Below are positions 8,630-16,495 of a stretch of DNA of 64,000 nt, in pieces. A model generated the notes under the pieces. The model was not told the origin of the DNA, made no database searches, and was given only the letters and a program-made list of their open reading frames with translations. The DNA is taken from assembly GCF_014905415.1 (NCBI RefSeq), contig NZ_BNEO01000002.1, forward strand, positions 744,001-808,000, in the 5' to 3' direction. The position numbers were made by a program, and so were the translations under genes. This stretch comes from Virgibacillus salexigens. GTDB taxonomy: Bacteria; Bacillota; Bacilli; Bacillales; Amphibacillaceae. Position 1 is the first letter of the stretch. Each line of letters begins with the position of its first letter.

Positions 8630-9196
8630 ATGATGAATAAAAATATAAATCAATTAAAGGATGTTCAACCTATTAGAAGCAAGGAACAAATTGAAGATAT
8701 GAAATGGTCGCTGAAAAAATGGTGTAATGAACGTGATTACATACTGTTTCTTTTAGGAATCAATTCAGGTTTACGTGTGGGCGATATGCTGAACTTGAAG
8801 GTGAAGGATGTAAAGGAGAAAAAGATAGTAACCATTCAGGAAGGCAAAACAAAGAAGAAAAGAAAAATTTATATCACTAATATTTATGATGAAATTCAGT
8901 CATACGTTAAAATTGTGCAATCTGAATGGTTGTTTCCTAGTCGTAAAGGTGATAAGCCTATCAGTACTACACAAGCATATAGGCAATTAAATAAAGCTGG
9001 TGAAATGGTGGATATACCTGAAGGAATAGGAACGCATACCATGAGGAAAACATTCGGCTATCACTTTTATAAACAGTATCGTGATATGGAAAAGCTTCAA
9101 CAAATACTAAACCATTCAGATATAAAAGTTACTAAAAGATATATAGGAATAACTGAAGATGAAATAAACGATACACTGGAATCATTTGTACTTTAA
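8630..9196 (+). CDS. Short tyrosine recombinase (188 aa)
   Basis: A complete but short phage-integrase-family protein. Catalytic residues are visible as Arg49 (SGLRVGD), a Lys-rich beta-hairpin near residues 73-79, His136 and Arg139 (HTMRKTFG), His162 (ILNHSDIKVTK) and Tyr171. It lacks the N-terminal arm-binding domain and most of the core-binding domain found in full integrases. Such 180-190-aa recombinases occur in Firmicute prophages and plasmids, where they may resolve dimers. It is the second recombinase of the element and lies far from either end, so resolution or inversion is more likely than integration. A weak hairpin with a T run follows. Confidence 0.8.
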   Translation: MMNKNINQLKDVQPIRSKEQIEDMKWSLKKWCNERDYILFLLGINSGLRVGDMLNLKVKDVKEKKIVTIQEGKTKKKRKIYITNIYDEIQSYVKIVQSEWLFPSRKGDKPISTTQAYRQLNKAGEMVDIPEGIGTHTMRKTFGYHFYKQYRDMEKLQQILNHSDIKVTKRYIGITEDEINDTLESFVL

Positions 9197-9581
9197 AGAA
9201 TCAGGAAATAAAGCTGGTTTCTTTTTTGTTGTAAATTAATATTCAATAATAAGTGTCAAGTAAAATTTCTTTGCATTATTTCTGTTTCTTTCTGCAAGGT
9301 TCGATTAATGTATAAATTTAACCAGTTCCGCAACAGTGCAAACTTTAACTATGTTCACAATTGAGGTAACCGCTATTTCTTTTATAGCACCATATAGTTA
9401 CCCTGTTCACTCCTTGTGATTACTGCAATTGTAGTTATTAAAGTCCTTTTATCAGTATGTATTAAATGCCTACACTGCCTGTTTTTTATGACACAATTAT
9501 AATATATAGAAGGTACACTCAGCATCTAAATTAAAAAATCATTTCACTGGATGCACCTGTACATTTTAGCAATTATTTTTC
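9197..9581. other. Non-coding stretch with nested inverted repeat
   Basis: No gene is seen. A nested inverted repeat at 9365-9402 pairs GGTAAC with GTTACC and, inside it, GCTAT with ATAGC. TTAAAGTCCTTTTA occurs at 9438-9451 and again at 10131-10144 on the other side of the 134-aa gene. These may be protein-binding or replication sites. Confidence 0.45.
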
Positions 9582-9986
9582 CTATAGACTATCTGTCTTT
9601 GCTTCTTCTCTCTCTACATAGTTTAGATAGTTCATATAATCTTCTAAAGCATCATTAATGAAAGCATTTATTTTATCAATATGGCCACCATTAGTGCGTA
9701 AATATAACTGTTTTTTAATTTCTGCTGACTTTTCAAGCATATCAGGTTCAGGAAGTTCTTTTTCTTTAGTTTCATAAAGTTCTAACATAAATATAAAATG
9801 TTGCACTGCATCAAATAGGAATTCTTCAAAATCTCCATTACAAACATCTATTCCATATTCAGTAGACATTTTCAAAAGTATGTCTGTACGCACTTCCAAT
9901 GTACTGCCCTGAACGTTACCTATTGGCATATAAGGTATTACTTCAATTTCACCAGTTAAAATTTTTGTGTTTTTCATTGTAATCAT
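9582..9986 (-). CDS. Hypothetical protein (134 aa)
   Basis: An acidic protein (MITMKNTKILTGEIEVIPYM at the N-terminus) with a likely beta-rich start and a helical remainder. AAAGGGATGGA leads directly into the ATG at 9986. It stands alone on the reverse strand between two long non-coding stretches and is flanked by a 14-bp direct repeat. No family is recognised, and there are no membrane or signal segments. Confidence 0.6.
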   Translation of the reverse strand: MITMKNTKILTGEIEVIPYMPIGNVQGSTLEVRTDILLKMSTEYGIDVCNGDFEEFLFDAVQHFIFMLELYETKEKELPEPDMLEKSAEIKKQLYLRTNGGHIDKINAFINDALEDYMNYLNYVEREEAKTDSL

Positions 9987-10360
9987 TCCATCCCTTTATA
10001 TTCATGGTAGTTTTAAATTTCTTTACAAACCTACAACAAGATTGATTCCATATTCAGACTAACTACTTGAACTTATTAAAAATTCTCCAAAATCTTGTTA
10101 ACCTTGTGCAAATCTTTTGAACAACTTCTGTTAAAGTCCTTTTAACTCGTTCCGTTCAAATTACTTACACTTAACTATAGCCACTTGAACTATATCCAGT
10201 GTAACCATATTGTTTCATACAAGTACAAAATCAAAACCCATTGTCGAAGAAAGGGCACTTCTCCAATACGATAAATATAGAACCAACCAATCTGAATAAG
10301 TACTATCTGATAAATACTCGCCATTTCAGCTTCAGATTAATTTTTAGGTTTTAATAATGT

Positions 10361-10392
10361 GGGAAGTGGTTTTCTTCCCGTTGCGTAGCAAC
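10361..10392. repeat. Two adjoining hairpins
   Basis: GGGAAG (10361-10366) pairs with CTTCCC (10374-10379), and directly next to it GTTGC (10380-10384) pairs with GCAAC (10388-10392). There is no T run, so these are not ordinary terminators. Paired hairpins are typical of nick sites and single-strand origins, but no matching relaxase or rolling-circle Rep is evident. Confidence 0.5.
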
Positions 10393-10500
10393 TTAATCTA
10401 TTGACTTTTTCTAGGATAATACCAATAAGACTAGAAGGGAAGAACACTAAAAATCAACCTCAATCCCATGTATGCCAACAGTTCAAGTCACTTTGTTCGT

Positions 10501-10549
10501 GGTACACTCTCACCGCAAATCCAGGCATTTGGGGTACAATTTCACCGCA
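10501..10549. repeat. Two iteron-like 17-mers
   Basis: GGTACACTCTCACCGCA at 10501-10517 and GGTACAATTTCACCGCA at 10533-10549 differ at two bases and are 32 bp apart, about three helical turns. They lie 140 bp upstream of the winged-helix gene at 10690 and could be its binding sites. Confidence 0.5.
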
Positions 10550-10689
10550 TACATGACATTTTGATAATTTTCATGATGCAAAGAAAAATAAAATTTCGTT
10601 ATTTGTCTTACTTTGTATCCCTTTCATGTACCTATTGTTGCAAATGTTTATTCTATGCAATTTTTAAAACTTGAAAGGATTGGTAATGT

Positions 10690-11613
10690 ATGACAAAAGA
10701 AATTGGTAATTACTCAAATATGGAAACTGGTGAAGTAGTAAGTAATGGATTATTAATTAGAAACCCTGAATCTTATTCCATTATTGAAAAAGAAAAAGAA
10801 GCAAATAGAAAGACTTATTTACGTGGTCGGAGAAAGAAAAGTGAGTTTGAAGAACTCGTTGGAAGATTTACTTTTACATTGTCCAGTACCATTAAACAAT
10901 TAAACCAAGATGATAGATTTACTCAAACTGAAAAGGCACGAATAATCTATCTAGGTACTTATGTTTCATATCAAGAAAAAGGAAGCTACCTTACCCATGA
11001 TAATGGTAATCTGATATTAAAGAACAAATTACAATCACTGTTAGAAATGACCAACAAAAAAGAGTTTTACAAATTCTATAATAAAATGTTGGAAGCCGGT
11101 ATTACTCAGGAATATATTATTAATAAGTCCAATGTTAAAGTAGCTTGGTCAAATGATTATAATTTTCGTGGAACCGCACCAGCATCAGAACTAAAAGAGA
11201 AGAATCTGATAAAAACTTTTGATAAACAAATACGTGAATTATATAAAGAAAAAGATAGTAAAGGAAAAAAGGTACACACGCCAAACAATCTATATACACT
11301 ATTCATGTTACTTCCATATGTACACCCTGAAAGTAATATGCTTTGCCTTCATCCTGAAAACAACATCAATGAATGCCAACCATTAACTATAACTGAAATC
11401 GCTAAATTGTTTGGATATAATCGCACAAATGATTTAAAGCGTAAATTGTTTAAAGTTAAATTAAAGGGATTACCAGTTTTTTCAACTGTTTCTAATGCTA
11501 ATTTAACTCATATACTTTTGAACCCGTTTATAGTATATAGAAGTAATAAATCACCTAACGATGCATTAATGATGCATTTTAATGATACTGCTACAAGATT
11601 GGCTAATAAATAA
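10690..11613 (+). CDS. Winged-helix-like protein, possible replication initiator
   Basis: A 307-aa basic protein. The first 60 residues include METGEVVSNGLLIRNPESYS and a KEKEANRKTYLRGRRKKSE basic stretch. The C-terminal part has a helix-turn-helix-like segment (PLTITEIAKLFGYNRTNDL). AAAGGA lies ten bases before the ATG. Hairpins and near-direct repeats directly upstream make an initiator or a regulator plausible, as for RepL-like or Rep_3-like proteins, but no diagnostic motif is seen. An inverted repeat (GCCTGGA/TCCAGGC, 11622-11664) after the gene may end transcription from both sides. Confidence 0.6.
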   Translation: MTKEIGNYSNMETGEVVSNGLLIRNPESYSIIEKEKEANRKTYLRGRRKKSEFEELVGRFTFTLSSTIKQLNQDDRFTQTEKARIIYLGTYVSYQEKGSYLTHDNGNLILKNKLQSLLEMTNKKEFYKFYNKMLEAGITQEYIINKSNVKVAWSNDYNFRGTAPASELKEKNLIKTFDKQIRELYKEKDSKGKKVHTPNNLYTLFMLLPYVHPESNMLCLHPENNINECQPLTITEIAKLFGYNRTNDLKRKLFKVKLKGLPVFSTVSNANLTHILLNPFIVYRSNKSPNDALMMHFNDTATRLANK

Positions 11614-11675
11614 TAAGAGACGCCTGGATTAATGGAAAGAAAGATAATGCTATATTTTCCAGGCATCCCTATTCT

Positions 11676-12809
11676 TTACTTCACATTTTCAATATATAAT
11701 TCATTTATTCCTTTTTCAATTGTCAAACTCGGTTTAATTTTAAATTTATTGAAACGTTTATACCTCATATTATCTAGTACTTCCATTATTTGATTAAATT
11801 TGTCCTGACAACAATTTTTGAATTTTTTCCCACTATTACATAAGCATCTATCATTTCTACCTATTTCGTTCTTTATAAACTTCGTATATTTAAGGCTTAC
11901 GAAAAATTCCCACAGTTCTTTATCTGTATCATAAAAAAATATCTCTTTCTTTATAGTCGAACTAGCTGAGTCTCCATTATCATATATCCCTATAGAACCT
12001 ACTGGTGATTGAAACTCAAAAGTTTCTAAGTATTTATTAACTAAAGCTATTTTTTCACCTATACACTTAATATAACTATTGTTTATAATACACTTATTTA
12101 CCTTATTTACTTGGTTCTCAGTCAGAACATTAATTTTTCCTTTGTAAAGGTATTCAGGTGTCTTACCATTAGAATAAGCAACATAATATTTACTTGATAA
12201 TGGAATAAGAATTATAATATCCTTCAAACCTAGATTCCTATTACTAATATTTAAAAACCTTCCCTTAACATTTAAGGAAGCTGAAGAAATATATTGGTCA
12301 CTTAAAAGGAAGGCACTTTCATCACTTTTTATTAAGAAAAAATCATAATAGTTAATAATAGCTTGGCTTAATTTCTCGATATAATTTGAGTTCATGATAC
12401 TATCTAACAAAAGGAATATTCTATGTTTTTTATCAGACATATTAAACGAAAACTCATGTAACAATGCACCACTACGATAATAAAAAATGATAAATTCCTT
12501 CATGTACTTATCGATTTGGTTTTTAATAAGTTCAAAAGACGATTGTTCATTTTCGAAATCATCGATTAATTCTAATATATAATTTAAAGCTGGTGAAAAG
12601 TATCCTTCTATTTTGCTAAAAAACGTTTCTAATTCATTTACTTCAAGTTCAGGATGTTCGTATGTATATGTTTCTGACATAGATTGCCTATAATTCGTTA
12701 GATATACTTTTTTCTTATTTACTAAAGCTTCTGCTACTTGATTTTTCTCATTAGCAAACTTCTCTAATATTCTTTGTGATATGTAATGCTGATTTTTGAC
12801 TTCACTCAT
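11676..12809 (-). CDS. DUF4238 protein with C-terminal SEC-C zinc motif
   Basis: A 377-aa protein whose N-terminus (NQHYISQRILEKFAN) is the signature of DUF4238. Near residues 320-342 there is a SEC-C-type zinc-binding motif (GRNDRCLCNSGKKFKNCC). DUF4238 proteins have no established activity and are scattered through mobile elements of many bacteria. SEC-C usually binds zinc and mediates protein contacts. The gene is a single reverse-strand cargo gene with its own intergenic region, is very AT-rich, and has no partner. A role in defence or host interference is a guess from its location only. Confidence 0.8.
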   Translation of the reverse strand: MSEVKNQHYISQRILEKFANEKNQVAEALVNKKKVYLTNYRQSMSETYTYEHPELEVNELETFFSKIEGYFSPALNYILELIDDFENEQSSFELIKNQIDKYMKEFIIFYYRSGALLHEFSFNMSDKKHRIFLLLDSIMNSNYIEKLSQAIINYYDFFLIKSDESAFLLSDQYISSASLNVKGRFLNISNRNLGLKDIIILIPLSSKYYVAYSNGKTPEYLYKGKINVLTENQVNKVNKCIINNSYIKCIGEKIALVNKYLETFEFQSPVGSIGIYDNGDSASSTIKKEIFFYDTDKELWEFFVSLKYTKFIKNEIGRNDRCLCNSGKKFKNCCQDKFNQIMEVLDNMRYKRFNKFKIKPSLTIEKGINELYIENVK

Positions 12810-12970
12810 TAATAATACCTCTATTCGCTTTTATCATTTACCTTATAATTCGACAACAGGAAAATAAATCCTTCTTCAACTTACTGTCTGAATTTCTCCC
12901 TTTAGCTGTTTATGGTTTGTAAAACAAATAAAAAATCTAAAACAAGTTAAGGGTAAAGGTGAAATTTACA

Positions 12971-13282
12971 ATGATAAGAAAAAAGGAATTAGATTTACAA
13001 ACAGAACAACATAACAAGTTAATAACAGATATAGTAGAAAAATCACTTGCTGGAATTACAATAGATGAAATTGTGGGGTTAAAGGAATTATGTGAAAAAA
13101 ACCGATATGAATTTTACAACCGTGTTAAGTTAAAATACATTGCACACTTAGGTTTATTAGGAATTGACTATAAAATAACAATTGAAATTGAAGAAGCAGT
13201 TTTCTTTTTCATTCATGATATTATTCACCAGGTATCTACAAATAGAAATGTTGATGATAAAATTGATATTAAAATTTTATAA
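12971..13282 (+). CDS. Hypothetical protein (103 aa)
   Basis: The ATG at 12971 has AAAGGTG nine bases upstream. An in-frame GTG at 12959, with TAAGGG before it, would give 107 aa. The protein is helical and acidic (DIVEKSLAGITIDEIVGLKE) with no recognised motif. It is divergent from the DUF4238 gene across a 160-base gap that contains a TTCGACA 0A-box core. A palindromic sequence with a T run follows its stop. Confidence 0.55.
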   Translation: MIRKKELDLQTEQHNKLITDIVEKSLAGITIDEIVGLKELCEKNRYEFYNRVKLKYIAHLGLLGIDYKITIEIEEAVFFFIHDIIHQVSTNRNVDDKIDIKIL

Positions 13283-13324
13283 GTTTGAACAAAAGGGGAA
13301 CTGATAATACAGTTTTCCTTTTTT

Positions 13325-13976
13325 GTTTATTTTTAGTCAAATAAGCCCTGTGTATACGGACTGAAGATGGTATTTCATGTGTTACCCATCATTTGAATTG
13401 CTGTGCTTCAGATTTACGGCTTTTAAAAATAGTAGTATATAACCTTGATTCACTGATAACAGTTACACCTCGATTGATAAAACCACTTAATTGTAGGTTT
13501 TGCTTTTCATCAGCATCAAACCACGAGTGAAAGCCTATGCATGCGGTAAATTAGAATATCTGCAATATCTTTTGCCACACAAACCACGGTTCACCATCTT
13601 TTATAACCATTCTTACTTCTTTAGCTACTTCAGAATCACGTAACAACAAGCAAATTCTCAGAATCGCACGTTTTGGGAATAACCTTAAACCCCTGTTAGG
13701 AATTTCAATAATGCTTCCATCTTTTAGTGTAGCAATTGTTTTTCCAGCCTTATTTTCTAATCGTTCAAGTTGAAATTTTAGCAATTCAAGCACCTTATCC
13801 TTTTTAATTAGTGCATATCCATCAGATTCTAGTTCGCTTTTAAATCTTGTTACCAATGAACCAATGGCATCAATACCAACTTCCGTAAATTTAGCAACTT
13901 GCTGTCGCGTTCCCATTTCTAATTGTGGAAGCAACAGCAACCCACCAACTTTATGAAGTACTTCCACACGTTCCAT
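13325..13976 (-). pseudogene. Degenerate chimeric antirepressor with broken Bro-N domain
   Basis: The intact part (13551-13976, 141 aa) is a phage regulatory domain ending LLLRDSEVAKEV. It runs straight into RMVIKDGEPWFV, the opening of a Bro-N domain, and then shifts frame. Further reading gives AKDIADIL in the next frame. After a second shift come FDADEKQNLQLSGFINRGV, VISESRLYTTIFKSRKSEAQ, a TGA stop, and WVTHEIPSSVRIHRAYLT. These are successive Bro-N motifs. In living relatives FKRWVTHE would have arginine where the TGA stands. At least two frameshifts and one stop show it is inactive, although the 141-aa N-terminal piece could still be made. Antirepressors normally lift repression of lysogenic or satellite genes. 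Confidence 0.8.
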
Positions 13977-13987
13977 GCAACATCTGA

Positions 13988-14923
13988 CTAGGCTTCAAGC
14001 CAATTATAATAAAAAGAAGTATCCCTATTTGGCGGTTTACTTTCCCCCATGTAATAACCCCTGTATTTTATTCTGTCTTTGTAAATCTTTTCAAATAAAG
14101 CCGATATACTTTTAGCAATTCCACCAAAATATAAAAACTTGTCCACTTTTGCAATTGCTTTTAACGCGATTCCGTATGTAAATTCAGTGCAGTTACTTCC
14201 AACTCGTAAAGCAAGAACTAAAGCACAAGCTTTTATATCATCATGGTAATTTCCTACCTTAATCATTTCATAAAGCTGTTTTTGATATGGATTAGTTAAA
14301 TATTCATCTAGTTGTTTAGCTTCTTTTTGTAAGATTTGTGAACTGTTCAATAAATCATTCTCGACGGAATCCCCTATATTATTTTTTTCTTGTTCAAAAA
14401 TAAAATAGTTATAACTGATAGGATTCGTTTTTTTACCTTCAAATCCTTGTGTATCAACGGTTACTGCATTCCCTTGTTCTGCAACCTGTTCTGCAACGTG
14501 ACCTGCATTTTCGTTATTAATATCTTCAATTTCTTCTATCTCATTTATGTAAAAAACGTTTTTTAGTATTTCCTGATAATCAGCATGATTTTTATAGACA
14601 AATACGTATTTATTTTTGCCATCTGCTAATCCGGCAACTAAAAATAGTCCAGTTTCCTTTAAAGCTTTCACGGCACTATAAACAGTTCGTATTGAAACAC
14701 TTGCCTTTTTTGCTAAAGTTAAACCGGAGACTTTGCAAATACCACCAACGCTTAATAAATATATAATAATATCCAACACTTTATATTTTTTTGTTCCAGT
14801 TGGAAATAACCTGTTAAAGCTGCCCGCAAATGATAAATTTATTTCCATAATAATTTGATTTTTAATTTTGATGCTAGGCTTTTCTATATAGTGCTGCACA
14901 TCTTCATTATATGCTGTATGCAT
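13988..14923 (-). CDS. Helix-turn-helix protein, possible replication protein
   Basis: A 311-aa protein starting at the ATG at 14923, with AAAGGGG ten bases upstream. Residues 45-110 form a winged helix (SGLTLAKKASVSIRTVYSAV followed by KALKETGLFLV). An acidic linker with a short repeat (HVAEQVAEQ) follows, then a helical C-terminal domain ending in aromatic residues. The layout (N-terminal winged helix, C-terminal helical domain) is that of phage and plasmid replication-organiser proteins, but no DnaD signature is clear. A short transcript antisense to its leader is predicted at 15031-15105, which would suit copy control of an initiator. Confidence 0.6.
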   Translation of the reverse strand: MHTAYNEDVQHYIEKPSIKIKNQIIMEINLSFAGSFNRLFPTGTKKYKVLDIIIYLLSVGGICKVSGLTLAKKASVSIRTVYSAVKALKETGLFLVAGLADGKNKYVFVYKNHADYQEILKNVFYINEIEEIEDINNENAGHVAEQVAEQGNAVTVDTQGFEGKKTNPISYNYFIFEQEKNNIGDSVENDLLNSSQILQKEAKQLDEYLTNPYQKQLYEMIKVGNYHDDIKACALVLALRVGSNCTEFTYGIALKAIAKVDKFLYFGGIAKSISALFEKIYKDRIKYRGYYMGESKPPNRDTSFYYNWLEA

Positions 14924-14995
14924 GTTACGTTTTCCCCTTTAATGAAGCAAAAAACATACAATATCCCTTAAAATAGGCATTATTTAAATAAACCC

Positions 14996-15024
14996 TTGAA
15001 ATTTTATGATTTTTTCAGTAAAAT
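14996..15024 (+). promoter_or_regulatory. Sigma-A promoter for a short antisense transcript
   Basis: TTGAAA (14996-15001), a 17-base spacer, and TAAAAT (15019-15024). It points away from the 311-aa gene start on the opposite strand. Confidence 0.55.
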
Positions 15025-15030
15025 CAAGGT

Positions 15031-15105
15031 GATATATTAAGGTATTGTACGGATTTTACCGTATATTTTATGAAGTCCAGCCACTGCAATGGTTGGGCTT
15101 TTTCT
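15031..15105 (+). ncRNA. Candidate small antisense RNA (about 75 nt)
   Basis: It is bounded by the sigma-A promoter at 14996-15024 and a rho-independent terminator (stem GTCCAGCCA/TGGTTGGGC at 15075-15098, then TTTTT). There is no forward gene here, and the transcript is complementary to the region between the 59-aa gene and the 311-aa gene on the reverse strand. An additional hairpin (TACGG/CCGTA, 15047-15062) lies inside. It could act as a countertranscript regulating the 311-aa protein. The prediction is from sequence signals only. Confidence 0.45.
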
Positions 15106-15136
15106 TATATTTAAATCGTTTTAAAGGCTGTTTCTT

Positions 15137-15316
15137 TCAGCTAAGGCTTTTGTATTCAATTTCTGTTTGAAGCCTAGCAAATGCCCTTTTACCAGCTTCT
15201 GTATACGTTCCAGCTACTCTATTTTTTGTACTGAAAACATCTGAAACCTGTTTTGTGTACCAATGGATAGCTTCTACCGTTGTCATCGTATCTAAGTTCG
15301 GTAATTGAATATTCAT
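15137..15316 (-). CDS. Integrase-linked small protein (59 aa)
   Basis: The ATG at 15316 has AGGGGGATG eight bases upstream and lies 15 bases after the integrase stop, so the two are almost certainly co-transcribed. The product (MNIQLPNLDTMTTVEAIHWY at the start, then a basic middle with AGTYTEAGKRAFARLQTEIE) is small and helical. Its size and tight link to the integrase suggest a recombination directionality factor, but no known Xis family is recognised. Confidence 0.65.
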   Translation of the reverse strand: MNIQLPNLDTMTTVEAIHWYTKQVSDVFSTKNRVAGTYTEAGKRAFARLQTEIEYKSLS

Positions 15317-15331
15317 TTTGTTTTCATCCCC

Positions 15332-16324
15332 CTAAATCTTCAGATTAGTTAATGGTGAGTGTTTTTGATATTTAACACTGATTTCTTTATCTGTAAAATC
15401 CAAGTATGCTTTCTGTGTTACCTCAGCACTTGAATGCCCTAGAATACGTGATAAAGAAACCCAATCGCCACCATTTAATAAGTAGTATTTTGCAAAATTA
15501 TTTCTTAACTGGTGTGGATGAATATTAACACCAACTTTTTTTCCTGCTTCTCTAATAGACTTTTCAAAATTTCTTATTTCAAGTTGAGTACCACGAATTG
15601 TTGGAAAAAGGAAATCACTATTTGAAAACCTGTCATGGTATTTCAACCAGCGTTTTAAGTCATTAGACATTTTAAACGAAAAATACACGTACCTTTGTTG
15701 TTTATTTTTTGGATTTTCAATAAGGATTGCTTTATTTTTAAAATCAATTATTTCTGGTTTAATTCCCAAACATTCTGAAATTCTCATCCCTGTATCCAAC
15801 AGCAAACGTGTTACTACCCAATTTCTAAAACCATGAAAAGTTGTTGTATCAAATTTTCTTAACACTTTTACCATATCTTCACTACTTAACAACGGCTTTT
15901 GTTTCCTTTCCGGCTTAATGTTTTCTATATTTTTAACCGGATTTATTTTTAATTCATGTTCTACATTGTGCAAGTAGTTAAAAAAAACTTTTATGTTCCG
16001 TAAATAATTAGATATAGTTGTATCACTTATAGGCTTCTTATAATCATGCCTATTACTAGGGTGATTTACATTTAAAGAACCATCATTTGTAACAACTGTG
16101 TATTTCCCCCTTTCACGTAAATATTTAATATAATGTCTTATATGTGCAGATTTAACTTTACCTACTTCATCAATCTGAAATTCATTTTCCAAGTAATGAC
16201 TAAATAAACGTAAAGTTTGTTCATAACTTCTTAATGTCTTTTGTGATAAATTTTTACTGGAACAATAAAGCATAAAATTATCAATTTGCAATTCCATATC
16301 AGATAACAACAAAAAAGACACCAC
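15332..16324 (-). CDS. int: Tyrosine integrase of the spo0A element
   Basis: A 330-aa phage-integrase-family recombinase with an N-terminal SAM-like core-binding domain (about residues 10-120) and a C-terminal catalytic domain. The catalytic set is Arg181 (DTGMRISE), Lys206/208, His271 and Arg274 (HPHQLRNNF), His297 (LGHSSAEVTQ) and Tyr307. It sits beside the right attachment site, as integrases normally do. The start is uncertain: the GTG at 16324 lacks spacing to AAGGG, while a TTG at 16312 or the ATG at 16297 may be used. It lies 172 bp downstream of spo0A on the same strand with no clear terminator between. A weak promoter of its own (TTGTCC, 18 bases, TATAGA on the reverse strand, 16427-16456) is possible. 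Confidence 0.92.
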   Translation of the reverse strand: MVSFLLLSDMELQIDNFMLYCSSKNLSQKTLRSYEQTLRLFSHYLENEFQIDEVGKVKSAHIRHYIKYLRERGKYTVVTNDGSLNVNHPSNRHDYKKPISDTTISNYLRNIKVFFNYLHNVEHELKINPVKNIENIKPERKQKPLLSSEDMVKVLRKFDTTTFHGFRNWVVTRLLLDTGMRISECLGIKPEIIDFKNKAILIENPKNKQQRYVYFSFKMSNDLKRWLKYHDRFSNSDFLFPTIRGTQLEIRNFEKSIREAGKKVGVNIHPHQLRNNFAKYYLLNGGDWVSLSRILGHSSAEVTQKAYLDFTDKEISVKYQKHSPLTNLKI

Positions 16325-16495
16325 CCTTACTGATTTGATTTACAAACCAATAAAAAAATGATGTCTTTTGGAAAACAAACGGTTTATTTATAGCCCTAAA
16401 ATAGCCAAAAAAGAAGTTTATGGGTATCTATACACTGGTTTACAAATATTGGACAAGTGCTTTAAAACCAGTAGTACCAACGGTTTACAAACCCA
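16325..16495. other. Right end of the element with repeated integrase-arm-like sites
   Basis: GGTTTACAAA-type motifs occur at 16337-16348 (GATTTACAAACC), 16437-16447 (GGTTTACAAAT) and 16482-16493 (GGTTTACAAACC), plus a weaker GGTTTATTTA at 16381. Repeats in one orientation beside the attachment core and the integrase gene fit arm-type binding sites. No convincing terminator for spo0A is present. Confidence 0.55.

Larger units (their letters stand above)
9987..10689. other. Non-coding region, possible replication origin of the element
   Basis: No gene is supported (one 68-codon frame has no ribosome site). It contains ACTTGAACT twice (10065-10073 and 10183-10191), two adjoining perfect hairpins at 10361-10392, and two near-identical 17-mers 32 bp apart at 10501 and 10533. 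A TGTCGAA 0A-box core lies at 10242-10248. Repeats and hairpins immediately before a winged-helix gene suggest an origin or a control region. Confidence 0.45.

Noticed and set aside
10468-10674. 68-codon forward frame in the non-coding region
   Set aside because: No ribosome site. It runs through the repeats of the possible origin, and its composition is unlike a protein.
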